In this document: positions 43,178 through 51,904 of the stretch, piece by piece
How the letters are laid out: each line of letters opens with the position of its first letter
Numbering within the stretch: position 1 is the first letter of the stretch
Assembly: GCF_034263275.1 (NCBI RefSeq)
Contig: NZ_CP139559.1
Span: forward strand, 5,146,001-5,210,000
Source of the DNA: Mucilaginibacter sp. cycad4
GTDB lineage: Bacteria; Bacteroidota; Bacteroidia; Sphingobacteriales; Sphingobacteriaceae
DNA: 64,000 bases
Direction of reading: 5' to 3'
Translations under genes and position numbers: made by a program
The notes under the pieces: model-generated
Databases searched by the model: none
What the model was told of the DNA's origin: nothing
What the model saw: only the letters and a program-made list of their open reading frames with translations

Positions 43178-46156
43178 TTAAAAACCCTTCTTCCTTGTGA
43201 TCCCCGGCTTCCTGCTTTTGCGTTCTGCCGGTTCAGGAACACCTTCGGCGCCGTAGCTGCGGGCCATCTTGGCTATTCGCTCTTCCATGGTTTCTGTAGT
43301 CAGTCTTTCCCGGCCGAGGCTGTCAACCATGATGGGGAAGGCAAAAGGTGTTGGTCGTTCAATCACTTTCAAAATGATATTTTGTGTTTGGATCCGTTGC
43401 AAAGCAGCCCTTAGCCTGAACTCTTCTAACTGGAAAGCCAATGCTTCATTATAGGCCTGCCGCACCAGTAAGTTATCCGGCTCATACTCGCTGAAGACTT
43501 CAAACAGCAATGAGGTTGATGCCTGCAAATGCTTGTTCTTAACCTGCTGACCGGGATAACCCGTAAACACTAAACCGCCAATATGGGCTATATCCCTGAA
43601 ACGGCGGCGGGCCATTTCATTGGCATTTAAACTGTGCTGGATATCATCTATCAGGTTATCTATCGAAAAAAAGCCGGTATCCTCCAGTGCTTCCTCAATA
43701 GGGATATCTTCATCGGTAAGCAATTCAAAGCCATAATCATTCATGGCGATGGAAAAGCTGGCAGGTTTAATTTTACTGATGCGATAAGCCAGCAGCGATG
43801 CCATACCTTCGTGAACCAATCGCCCTTCAAAAGGATAAAACAACAAGTGGTGCCCTTCCCTTGATTTAAATGACTCGATCAAAAATTCATGGCTTTGCGG
43901 TAAGTGCGATAATTGCTGCTGCAAATCAAAAAGCGGTTTCAAAGCCTTAACCTCTACATCTTTTTCGATGCCATGCGCTACCTCATCCAGCTTCAGCCTG
44001 AATACGGCTGCCAGTTGCGATGATAGCGGCATACGTCCCCCGTTCCAACTCGGGATGATGCCTTTGGTGGAGTTGGATTTTTTAACGTAGGCTGTCATCT
44101 CCTTTACCCGCACAAACTCCAAACTCCGGCCTGCAAACCAAAAGGTATTACCGGGTTTTAACTTCGATACAAAGGACTCTTCAATAGTACCCAGACTACC
44201 GCCGCTGAGCCATTTTACCCTGATGCTCAATTCGCTGGTGATGGTACCGATACTTAAGCGGTGCCGCATGGCTACCCTCCTGCTGTTTACTTTGTATAGG
44301 CCATTTTCAACCTCAACCTTTAAGAATTCATCATACTGGGCAAGCGTTTTACCGCCACTGGTAATGAAATCAAGTAATTGTCCAAATTCGTTCCGGCTCA
44401 GATCGGCAAAGGCATAAGTGGTTTTAACCTCCTCAAACAATTCTTCAGCTTTGAAACCGTCCGAAACAGCCAGCGTGACCATATACTGGATCAGCACATC
44501 CATGGTGAGCAGCATCGGGTCGCGGCTTTCAAAAATCTTATGCTTAATAGCTTCCTTCAGCGCCGCGCCCTCCAATAATTCGAGCGAATGCGTAGGCACA
44601 AAATAAGCCCTCGATACCGCGCCAGGATGGTGGCCGCTTCGTCCGGCGCGCTGCATAAAACGAGCTACTCCTTTAGGACTTCCTACCTGCACAACGGTAT
44701 CTACAGGGCGAAAATCAACCCCAAGGTCCAAACTTGAGGTACACACCACCAGTTTGAGGGCCTCGGCATGCAGCGCGGCTTCCACCCAGTTGCGCAGCTC
44801 ATTATCCAATGAGCCATGGTGCATGGCCATGATGCCCGCATACTCGGGGTAATTATCCAAAATGGCATGGTACCAGATCTCCGATTGAGAGCGGGTATTG
44901 GTAAATATCAGCGTGGTTTTGCTTTTTGCTACTATCTCCATCACTTCGGGCAGCAGCTTTAAGCCGATATGCCCCGCCCAGGAGTAATTCTCAATATTCT
45001 GCGGAATAATAGACCGGATATCCAGCTTTTTCTCCAGGTTGGCGCGCACCATTTTAACCTGTTCCGGCGGAAAATCATTTCCTAATAAAACTTCGGCGGC
45101 CTGTTCAAGGTTACCGATAGTCGCGGAGATACCCCAGATTTTCACCCCACCCCAGCCCTCCCCGAGGGGGAGGGAGCCCGTTTCTAAATATTCCTTTATG
45201 GATTCAATTACTCTTTTCGGATCTTTTAAGACTTCATCATTAGTGAATCTTAAAACATCATATCCATGTGATTTTAAATACGCTGTCCTTTCCTCATCTA
45301 ATTGTAGTTGCTCAATTTCATTATGATATCCTCCATCAACTTCAATGATCAATTTCTTTTCAAGGCAAATAAAATCGGGTATATAATTCAATACAAGATG
45401 TTGCCGCCTGAATTTATAACCCGTCTTTTTCCCTCTTAACAATTGCCACAAAATATTTTCAGCTTCGGTAGGTTGATGCCGCATAAGCTTTGCATTATCA
45501 ATATTGGCCTGCCAACTCAAAGCATCGGTTGTGTCGTAGCCTGGATATTTTTCTTTTTCCCCGACATCCAACTTTTCGGCTCCCTCTCCTTTGGAGAGGG
45601 CTGGGGTGAGGTGCTTTAATCGGGACAAACCCAACTCCACCTGCACTCCCCTTTTAGTACCCAGCAACTCGTGCCATTCATCAATCACAACCACCTGCAG
45701 TTGACTGAACAGTTTAGGATATTCCTTTTGGGCAAGCATGAGGTGCAGGCTTTCGGGGGTGGTAAGCAGTACTTCGGGCAGCTTTTTTTTGAGGGCCTGT
45801 TTTTCGGCAGCAGGGGTATCCCCGGTGCGGGTAGCTATGCGCCATGGCAAACCTATCTCGTCACAGGCTTCCTGCATCGCTTTGCGGATATCATTGGTAA
45901 GCGCCCGTAATGGGGTTATCCAAAGCATCAGCAAACCGTTATTTTGTTTGGTTTTATAGGTATCAGGATGTGAGTTGATGAACCCCGCCAAAAAAGGCAG
46001 GAACAGGGCAAAAGTTTTACCGCTGCCCGTGGGGGCATTCAACAAGCCTGAATAGCCGCCAAGGTATGCATCCATCATTTCGGCCTGGAAAGGGAACTGC
46101 TCCCAGTTTTTTTCCGTGTACCATTGCTGTATAACCTGTTGGCCTTTGCTTGTCAT
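43178..46156 (-). CDS. Ligase-associated Lhr-type DEXH helicase carrying an in-frame DUF559 nuclease insertion
   Basis: 992 aa, about 150 more than expected for this family. Helicase motifs: Walker A APTGSGKT (41-48), TPLRAL (81-86), motif II IDEWHE (158-163), motif III WGISATIGN (341-349), TSSLDLGVDF (473-482) and QRAGRSGH (502-509), then the Lhr winged-helix and core domains. The insertion lies between motifs II and III: GLSRLKHLTPAL (to about 187) jumps to KIWGISATIGN (from 339). Everything between is a DUF559 nuclease (about 204-325) with repeat-encoded linkers HLTPALSKGEGAE and GSLPLGEGWGG. The frame is open throughout. This helicase is expected to work with the ligase and MBL exonuclease at 26.6-29.3 kb. 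Confidence 0.93.
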   Translation of the reverse strand: MTSKGQQVIQQWYTEKNWEQFPFQAEMMDAYLGGYSGLLNAPTGSGKTFALFLPFLAGFINSHPDTYKTKQNNGLLMLWITPLRALTNDIRKAMQEACDEIGLPWRIATRTGDTPAAEKQALKKKLPEVLLTTPESLHLMLAQKEYPKLFSQLQVVVIDEWHELLGTKRGVQVELGLSRLKHLTPALSKGEGAEKLDVGEKEKYPGYDTTDALSWQANIDNAKLMRHQPTEAENILWQLLRGKKTGYKFRRQHLVLNYIPDFICLEKKLIIEVDGGYHNEIEQLQLDEERTAYLKSHGYDVLRFTNDEVLKDPKRVIESIKEYLETGSLPLGEGWGGVKIWGISATIGNLEQAAEVLLGNDFPPEQVKMVRANLEKKLDIRSIIPQNIENYSWAGHIGLKLLPEVMEIVAKSKTTLIFTNTRSQSEIWYHAILDNYPEYAGIMAMHHGSLDNELRNWVEAALHAEALKLVVCTSSLDLGVDFRPVDTVVQVGSPKGVARFMQRAGRSGHHPGAVSRAYFVPTHSLELLEGAALKEAIKHKIFESRDPMLLTMDVLIQYMVTLAVSDGFKAEELFEEVKTTYAFADLSRNEFGQLLDFITSGGKTLAQYDEFLKVEVENGLYKVNSRRVAMRHRLSIGTITSELSIRVKWLSGGSLGTIEESFVSKLKPGNTFWFAGRSLEFVRVKEMTAYVKKSNSTKGIIPSWNGGRMPLSSQLAAVFRLKLDEVAHGIEKDVEVKALKPLFDLQQQLSHLPQSHEFLIESFKSREGHHLLFYPFEGRLVHEGMASLLAYRISKIKPASFSIAMNDYGFELLTDEDIPIEEALEDTGFFSIDNLIDDIQHSLNANEMARRRFRDIAHIGGLVFTGYPGQQVKNKHLQASTSLLFEVFSEYEPDNLLVRQAYNEALAFQLEEFRLRAALQRIQTQNIILKVIERPTPFAFPIMVDSLGRERLTTETMEERIAKMARSYGAEGVPEPAERKSRKPGITRKKGF
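45140..45612. mobile_element. DUF559 nuclease insertion flanked by inverted paired hairpins
   Basis: Left arm about 45143-45178 (ACCCCAGCCCTCCCCGAGGG...) and right arm about 45579-45612 are inverted copies that share CCCCAGCCCTC and GAGGGAGCC; each contains a hairpin (CCCTCCCCGAGGGGGAGGG; CCCTCTCCAAAGGAGAGGG, with compensating changes). The cargo on the minus strand is one DUF559 domain. No clear target duplication can be seen. The mobile nature is inferred from the arms, the in-frame insertion and the related cargo-less elements in the window. Confidence 0.7.
45182..45547 (-). other. DUF559 (Vsr-like PD-(D/E)XK) nuclease domain within the helicase
   Basis: Residues about 204-325 of the fused protein: YPGYDTTDALSWQANIDNAK, MRHQPTEAENILWQLLRGKK, KFRRQHLVLNYIPDF with Asp261, LIIEVDGGYH with Glu272, Asp274 and His278, then DEERTAYLKSHGYDVLRFTNDEV. 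This is a complete domain, with the order and acidic residues of active family members. Internal Met225 (45484) could allow separate translation, but the frame also reads through. Confidence 0.9.
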
Positions 46157-46240
46157 TATCCTGTTAACAAAATTTTTGTTGTTTGGTTATTGCACGAATA
46201 ATCGAGCCAACAAAATAACTATTAAATTGGTTATGGTTAT

Positions 46241-46912
46241 ATGACGATCAGAAATAGCTTAATAATCATTTCGATAGCCATCTGCCTTTTGGCCTGCGGC
46301 AACAATTCAAAAAAAGAAACAACTTTGGCCGATACCAATAAGGTACCCAGGGACACCACGGGCCAACATCCTGGCAATAAAAACGATACCTTCACCCACC
46401 ATACCATGGCATCGGACACTAATACCACCAACACCGTGCAGTCCGCCTGGCTGATAAATCCTGGTAAAAGCATCGGGCATATTATTTTAAATGATGATGT
46501 TCAAAATGTAATAAAGCAATTGGGCAAGCCCGATAGCTCCGACGCAGCCATGGGTAGTTCGTTGATGGTCTGGTTTGCCAAACATGATATTACCCGTTAC
46601 CGTACCGCGGTTTTTTCGCACCGCAACATGGGAGGCAAGGATGAATCCGTGAGCCACATACAAAAGATCCTGGTAACATCGCCGCAATTTAAAACTGATG
46701 ACGGCATTGGTGTAGGTTCAACCAAACAGGATATTCAGAAGATTTACACGCTGAAACCAACCTCAACTTATAACACTAAAGGCGGCAAGGTGCAGGTTTA
46801 TACAGATATGAGTAAAGGGATTTCTTTTGAAATAGATGGCAGCGGCCATTGCGTTGGCGTGGTAGTACATAAAGCCAATGATACTGCATCGGCTTATTTG
46901 AATATGCATTGA
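46241..46912 (+). CDS. Putative lipoprotein of unknown function
   Basis: 223 aa. Lipoprotein signal with lipobox LLAC (IAICLLACGNN). A Thr/Asn-rich linker (about 25-68) leads to a domain in which GKSIGHIILNDDVQNVIKQLGKPDSSD and GIGVGSTKQDIQKIY form two related half-repeats, reminiscent of BamE/SmpA-like folds. Divergent from the helicase gene. Confidence 0.72.
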   Translation: MTIRNSLIIISIAICLLACGNNSKKETTLADTNKVPRDTTGQHPGNKNDTFTHHTMASDTNTTNTVQSAWLINPGKSIGHIILNDDVQNVIKQLGKPDSSDAAMGSSLMVWFAKHDITRYRTAVFSHRNMGGKDESVSHIQKILVTSPQFKTDDGIGVGSTKQDIQKIYTLKPTSTYNTKGGKVQVYTDMSKGISFEIDGSGHCVGVVVHKANDTASAYLNMH

Positions 46913-47048
46913 TTATTATTTGATGGCGATACCTGACATGTTATGCCGACCTTGTTTCAATCCTCACTCCCTGGCGCGCGCTGCTAAGCAAATCGGCTAC
47001 CTTTCCTGTGGGGTGCTGAAATAAATTCAGCATGACCCGTTTTATATA

Positions 47049-47082
47049 AAAAAAGCCTTCCGAATGCTGGAAGGCCTTTTTT
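47049..47082 (-). terminator. Bidirectional terminator between the lipoprotein and M16 genes
   Basis: AAAAAGCCTTCC pairs with GGAAGGCCTTTTTT (one bulged base) around GAATGCT. The genes converge here, so it can serve both. Confidence 0.85.
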
Positions 47083-47103
47083 AATTATGCTATTCAATCA
47101 CCC

Positions 47104-49965
47104 TTATTTCTTTTCAGGCATCAATATCAGTTTAATCAGATTTTTACCGCTCAGGTATTTATTGGCGGCATCTTTAGTGCTTTGAGGTGTTATTTGTTCA
47201 AGGCTGCTTACATGCCCCAGGATCTGATCCGGGTTTTCGCCGTTTTGCGATGTAGATGCAAGATATCCTGCCCAGAAAACATTTTGCTTAAGCTGCTGCT
47301 GTGTTGAACGGGCTTCTTCAGCAACAAATTTCTGGATATCTGCAGGTAGTGCGCCGTTCTGCTTAATTTTGGCTATCTCCTCCATGGTAGCGTTAATCAG
47401 CTTATCCACATTTTCGGGTGCGCAACCAAAAGATATAGTAAAAGAGTAGCGTCCTCCCGGAATTTTATGGTAGCTGGCCCTTACTCCGGGAGCATAAACG
47501 CCGCTTTCCTGCTCGCGTAAACGTTCAATCAATTTAATGTTCAATACCTCTTCCAATGCATCAACCTGTATGTTGTTTGCTTCGCTGTAATCATAATCGC
47601 CGCTAAAAATCAATTGTACCGTGCTTTTATCGCCTACTCCTTTATTCACCGTTTTGGTGACCAAACCTGCAGGCGGCTCAATATTCATGTTTTTATAAGT
47701 TTCCTTGCTATTGGTTGATGGTAAACCGCCAAGGTAATGCTCAAGGTATGGCTTAACTGTTTCCACATTAAAATTACCTACCAGCGTAAAGGTAAAACCA
47801 CTGGCATCGGCAAAGCGTTTTTTGTAAAAATCATATGCTTTATCAAGCGTTGCTGCATTTAACCTTGGAATAGTGGTAACCATCCCGCGGAAATTGTAGT
47901 TACTTAATACAGCCGATACCGTGTCCTGGTAAACACTTCCGGGGTCAAGCCCGCGTGTACTCAGTATCGACCTAGTTTGATCGATGTTGGCATCCCAGAT
48001 ATCTTTGTCTTTCCGGGGCTGGGTAAAGTACAGGTAAATCAACTGAAGGGCAGTTTCAAAATCAGCTGGTGAAGTATTTCCCGAAATGCCCTGTGCAAAT
48101 TCACTGATATACGGCGAAATGCTGAGGTTTTTGCCGGCCAGCTTTTTATCAAGCATGCCCTGGTTAAACTGCGCTATACCACTGCTGCTGATTATCGATG
48201 AGGCCAGGTTTGCTGATGTAAAATCATCATCACTTGCCAGCGATGTACCGCCAAAGGCGTAGCCGTTTATCAGGATCTGATCGTTACGATATTCGGTAGG
48301 TTTTAATATCACCTTTAAACCGTTGCCAAAAGTAAGAGTAGTTGTTCCAAGGGCCTCATCTGTTTCTTCCTTAGTAACCTTAGTGCCTTCCGGTACTTTA
48401 GCTAATAGCGGATCACTCGATACATTATCAATATAGGCAGTTACATTTTGACCGCCGGTGGCGATCCAGTTCAGCAAGGTTTTTTCATCGGGCAAATTAG
48501 CTTTTTCTTTATCCGGGGCCTGTACTACCACTACCCGGTTTTGATCGCTGATAAATTTACCTGCCATAGCATTCATATCGGCCAGGCTTACTTTATAGAT
48601 ATTACCTATATAAAAATTGTACTCATAGCTGATACCCGGGATGGCTTCACCGGTTAAAAAGTTAGCCTGGTATTCACGTACAAAATTTGCCGAAGGGGTT
48701 TTATCCCTCTCCCGGTAAGCATTACCAATACCAACCAGCGCATCCTGCTTGGCGCGTTCCAGTTCGGTAAGGGTAAAACCAAATTTGCGGGCGCGTTCTG
48801 ATTCGGCCACTACGGCTTTAACCGCTTTTTCAAGTTCGCCAGGTTTAGCGACAACCAATGAAGTGTAAGCATCCTGATCGCCGATAAAATTACCGTAGCT
48901 GGTACGGCCATATAAAAACGGCGGATTAGGTTTTTGCAGCAACTCGTTTATCCGCGAGTTAAGCATCTGGTTAAATAACTGCACCCTTACCTGCTGCATA
49001 TAATCGCCGGTAGTTTTAGTAACGGTGCCGGAATGTTTTACAATGATCTGCGCTATAGTGTATGGATACTCAGGGTCCGTAACAATTTTTACCGCGGTAC
49101 CCGGTGTGGCCGGTACGGAATATTTTGTCCTCGGCTTTTCGGCTGCCGGATTTTTAAGCTGTGAAAAGTTTTGTTTAATGAGTGCTTCAACACGTTTTGG
49201 GTCAAAATCGCCAACGGCAATAACAGCCTGCAAATCGGGGCGGTACCAGTCCTGGTAAAAAGCCCTGATGGTTTCGGGCTTAAAGTTTTTCAAGATATCT
49301 TCCTTACCGATAGGTAAACGCAATGCATATCGCGAATTATTAAGCAGCACGGGCAACGTTTGTTGCTGTAAACGCTCCTGGGCATTTTTGCCGCGAAGAC
49401 GCTCTTCTTCCAAAACAACGCCGCGTTCTTTATCAATTTCGGCTGGATCAAAACTTACATAACCGGCCCAGTTAGCCAATATGTTAAAACCTTTTTCAAA
49501 CACGCTGACAGTATCAGTTGGCAAAGGCAACTGGAATACGGTTTCGTTAAACGAGGTGTAAGCATTTAAATCGGCGCCAAATTTTACGCCTGCTTTTTGC
49601 AGGTAGTCAACCATCTGGTTTTTTGGAAAATCGCGCGTGCCGTTAAAAGCCATGTGTTCGGTAAAGTGGGCCAAACCTTGCTGATCGTCATTTTCCAAAA
49701 CCGAGCCGGCTTTATTAACCAGGTAAAGCTCGGCCCTGCTTTTAGGCTCAACATTGGCACGGATATAATAAGTTAAGCCATTGGGCAATTTGCCTATAAT
49801 CACATCCTTGTCAACCGGTAATACATCGCTCTTGGCAGCAATGGCCTGGGTGCCCGGTTTATTTTTAGGCGATGGAACAGGTTTCTTTTTTACTTGTGCA
49901 AAAGCACTCCCGCCTGAAAGTGTTAAAGCCAATAGGGCCAGCGGAACGTATTTGTTCAGGTTCAT
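47104..49965 (-). CDS. M16 family (pitrilysin/insulinase) zinc peptidase
   Basis: 953 aa. Signal peptide MNLNKYVPLALLALTLSGGSAFAQ, so periplasmic. The inverted zinc motif is HFTEH (His100, Glu103, His104), with the distal Glu in DKERGVVLEEERLR near 170-185. Two M16 halves: the N-terminal half is catalytic and the C-terminal half (about 530-940) lacks a zinc motif, as usual. Degrades peptides in a closed chamber. Downstream of DUF2059 with a 71-base gap. Confidence 0.95.
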   Translation of the reverse strand: MNLNKYVPLALLALTLSGGSAFAQVKKKPVPSPKNKPGTQAIAAKSDVLPVDKDVIIGKLPNGLTYYIRANVEPKSRAELYLVNKAGSVLENDDQQGLAHFTEHMAFNGTRDFPKNQMVDYLQKAGVKFGADLNAYTSFNETVFQLPLPTDTVSVFEKGFNILANWAGYVSFDPAEIDKERGVVLEEERLRGKNAQERLQQQTLPVLLNNSRYALRLPIGKEDILKNFKPETIRAFYQDWYRPDLQAVIAVGDFDPKRVEALIKQNFSQLKNPAAEKPRTKYSVPATPGTAVKIVTDPEYPYTIAQIIVKHSGTVTKTTGDYMQQVRVQLFNQMLNSRINELLQKPNPPFLYGRTSYGNFIGDQDAYTSLVVAKPGELEKAVKAVVAESERARKFGFTLTELERAKQDALVGIGNAYRERDKTPSANFVREYQANFLTGEAIPGISYEYNFYIGNIYKVSLADMNAMAGKFISDQNRVVVVQAPDKEKANLPDEKTLLNWIATGGQNVTAYIDNVSSDPLLAKVPEGTKVTKEETDEALGTTTLTFGNGLKVILKPTEYRNDQILINGYAFGGTSLASDDDFTSANLASSIISSSGIAQFNQGMLDKKLAGKNLSISPYISEFAQGISGNTSPADFETALQLIYLYFTQPRKDKDIWDANIDQTRSILSTRGLDPGSVYQDTVSAVLSNYNFRGMVTTIPRLNAATLDKAYDFYKKRFADASGFTFTLVGNFNVETVKPYLEHYLGGLPSTNSKETYKNMNIEPPAGLVTKTVNKGVGDKSTVQLIFSGDYDYSEANNIQVDALEEVLNIKLIERLREQESGVYAPGVRASYHKIPGGRYSFTISFGCAPENVDKLINATMEEIAKIKQNGALPADIQKFVAEEARSTQQQLKQNVFWAGYLASTSQNGENPDQILGHVSSLEQITPQSTKDAANKYLSGKNLIKLILMPEKK

Positions 49966-50036
49966 TATAAAGTTTAAATAGTCAGGGTACTAAGATGCAA
50001 AACGAAAATCTTAGTTACAAAGTATTGTTATGAAAA

Positions 50037-50591
50037 TTAATGTTTTGTAGCTGTTTTTGAGGTTGGTTGGGAAGCAGCGGGTATTACCAGCTCTTTCACC
50101 GCAGGTGGGTCGGTATGCTTATATGCCTCAGCTATGTTTTGTTCAAGTTCGGTCTTGTGCTCGGCTACTATACCCTGACTTGTTGCTGATATACGACTCA
50201 ATAGTTCCGGAGTCCTTGTAACAAGCTTTTTTCCAACAGGCGAATTGTAAAAAATATTTAGTTCATTCAACTCAGCTTCTGTAAATTCGGTAGCGTATAC
50301 CTCAGCAAGTTTTTCTTTGAGTACATCCCATGTTAAATATTTACCAACAAACTCCCTCATTACCTTCAAGTAAGCATCACGTTGATTGGAGTCAACATTC
50401 TTCGCCCCCTGTTTGATAATACTATTCATTGTGGCATCAAACTGTTCTTTAGTACCGGTAGCCAAAAGAAACTGTTCTGCGGTTTTCAAATGCGAAGCAG
50501 TAAATGCTTGATTGCTTGTTTGAGCTCTTAATGTTGAAAAAGAAAACAGGATTACGCCCGCAAGTGCGATAAGTTTAAGTTTTAGGTTCAT
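50037..50591 (-). CDS. DUF2059 periplasmic protein
   Basis: 184 aa. Signal peptide to ...FSFSTLRAQ; the DUF2059 domain follows (YLKVMREFVGKYLTWDVLKEKLAEVYATEFTEAELNELNIFYNSPVGKKLV). Family function unknown. It starts one base after the stop of the acyltransferase gene (TAAT then ATG), so they are cotranscribed. Confidence 0.88.
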   Translation of the reverse strand: MNLKLKLIALAGVILFSFSTLRAQTSNQAFTASHLKTAEQFLLATGTKEQFDATMNSIIKQGAKNVDSNQRDAYLKVMREFVGKYLTWDVLKEKLAEVYATEFTEAELNELNIFYNSPVGKKLVTRTPELLSRISATSQGIVAEHKTELEQNIAEAYKHTDPPAVKELVIPAASQPTSKTATKH

Positions 50592-50592
50592 A

Positions 50593-51705
50593 TTAAATTT
50601 TGATAAAAATCTTTTTGATGTAGAACGCCCATATCACCACCCATAAAATGAGCACCGTAAATATAGCACTTACCAATGAAGCATTTACAGGTGAAAAATA
50701 AGGAGCAAAAAATGTTTGATATAGGGATGAGCCATTTATTTTGATCATCCCCATATAATGCGGGATAAAGCCCGACAGCACATAAGCCGTTATAGCATTG
50801 GTGCCAAATACCACAAAGGGATAAGTAAAGCGTTTATACCCTTGTATGTCAATAAGCCAGTAGCATAAAGCCAGCCCTATGGTTGCCAGCCCACCGGTAT
50901 AAAGCACAAAGGAGCTTGTCCACAAGGCTTTATTAATGGGGAAAAACAAATCCCAAAACAAGCCTGCTATAACCGCGATTATTCCGTAAACAAACATCCA
51001 GTTAGTTTTGATATTGTCATCGCGGTCTTTACGCTTTAGCCAGCTGCCCACCCTAATACCAAACAGGGCTGTGGCAACGGCAGGAATAGTTCCAAGCAAA
51101 CCTTCCGGGTCCCAGGTATGCGATTCGCGCCAGAGGTGGTCGGGCGTAAATACCAGTCTGTCTATCCATGCCCCCATATTGGTTTCGGGTTCGAGATTGG
51201 CATAGCCTACACCCGGTACCGGGATAAAGGCCATGATGATAAAATAACTTATGAGTGCGATGGCAAAAATCCAGTCGCGTGTTTTTTGCGATGTTTTAAG
51301 ATAAAGCACCGTGCTGATAAAATAGACCAATGCGATGCGCGGCAGCACCCCCGGCAGGCGTAAATGAGCCAGCCCGTTATCGGGGTGCAAGATCAGTTGA
51401 GTTGCCCAGGGAATCAGCAGCAGGATCACGGTACGACGAAGTGCTTTAAGGATGAGTTTACTGTGCGATACCGTAGCCTTTTTACTTTCCATGGCATATA
51501 TAACCGATACGCCAACCATAAACAAAAAGAAGGGAAAAACCAGGTCGGTAGGTGTGCAGCCGTTCCATTTGGAATGCTCAAGCGGTGCATAAATATGTCC
51601 CCAATCGCCGGGATCGTTTACCAGGATCATCGCAGCGATAGTAATTCCGCGGAATACATCGAGGGAAAGAAGGCGTTTTGGCTTTTCGGTTGTGGTTGAG
51701 GTCAT
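50593..51705 (-). CDS. HGSNAT-like membrane acyltransferase (DUF5009)
   Basis: 370 aa from the ATG at 51705 (MTSTTTEKPKRLLSLDVFRG). The open frame runs 38 codons further upstream, but those residues (MRGAEGCVPRHTTKHT...) are encoded by a palindromic repeat and are not native. About ten hydrophobic spans. The opening LDVFRGITIAAMILVNDPGDWGHIYAPLEHSKWNGCTPTDLVFPFF is the family signature, shared with human heparan-alpha-glucosaminide N-acetyltransferase, which acetylates amino sugars across a membrane. Its place beside NagB/PIG-L and AnmK fits amino-sugar metabolism. Confidence 0.9.
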   Translation of the reverse strand: MTSTTTEKPKRLLSLDVFRGITIAAMILVNDPGDWGHIYAPLEHSKWNGCTPTDLVFPFFLFMVGVSVIYAMESKKATVSHSKLILKALRRTVILLLIPWATQLILHPDNGLAHLRLPGVLPRIALVYFISTVLYLKTSQKTRDWIFAIALISYFIIMAFIPVPGVGYANLEPETNMGAWIDRLVFTPDHLWRESHTWDPEGLLGTIPAVATALFGIRVGSWLKRKDRDDNIKTNWMFVYGIIAVIAGLFWDLFFPINKALWTSSFVLYTGGLATIGLALCYWLIDIQGYKRFTYPFVVFGTNAITAYVLSGFIPHYMGMIKINGSSLYQTFFAPYFSPVNASLVSAIFTVLILWVVIWAFYIKKIFIKI

Positions 51706-51721
51706 CGGCTTATGATCAAAT

Positions 51722-51883
51722 TCAAAGCTCCCCTCTTGAGAGGGGGCGGGTGGGATATGTGCATTGGCAGGGGTGTGTTTCGTCGTGTGACGAGGAACAC
51801 ACCCCTCCGCCCCTCTCAAGAGGGGATTCGCACAAGGCCATTGCTTTTTACCTTTTTCCTATCGCCCGTGAGGACACGGGCGA
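51722..51883. repeat. Paired GC-rich hairpin element plus GCCCGTGAGGACACGGGC palindrome
   Basis: Outer arms about 51727-51754 and 51800-51832 are inverted and each contains CCCCTCTTGAGAGGGG; an inner hairpin reads AGGGGTGTGTTTCGTC with its complement GACGAGGAACACACCCCT. Then TCGCCCGTG at 51862-51870 pairs with CACGGGCGA at 51875-51883. The core of the last palindrome also occurs in the 25.8 kb repeats. Confidence 0.8.
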
Positions 51884-51904
51884 CGAGGATCAATTCAAAC
51901 TCAA

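Noticed and set aside
50593..51819. Longer start of the acyltransferase (adds 38 residues)
   Set aside because: The added residues come from the palindromic repeat; the family signature begins at the ATG at 51705.
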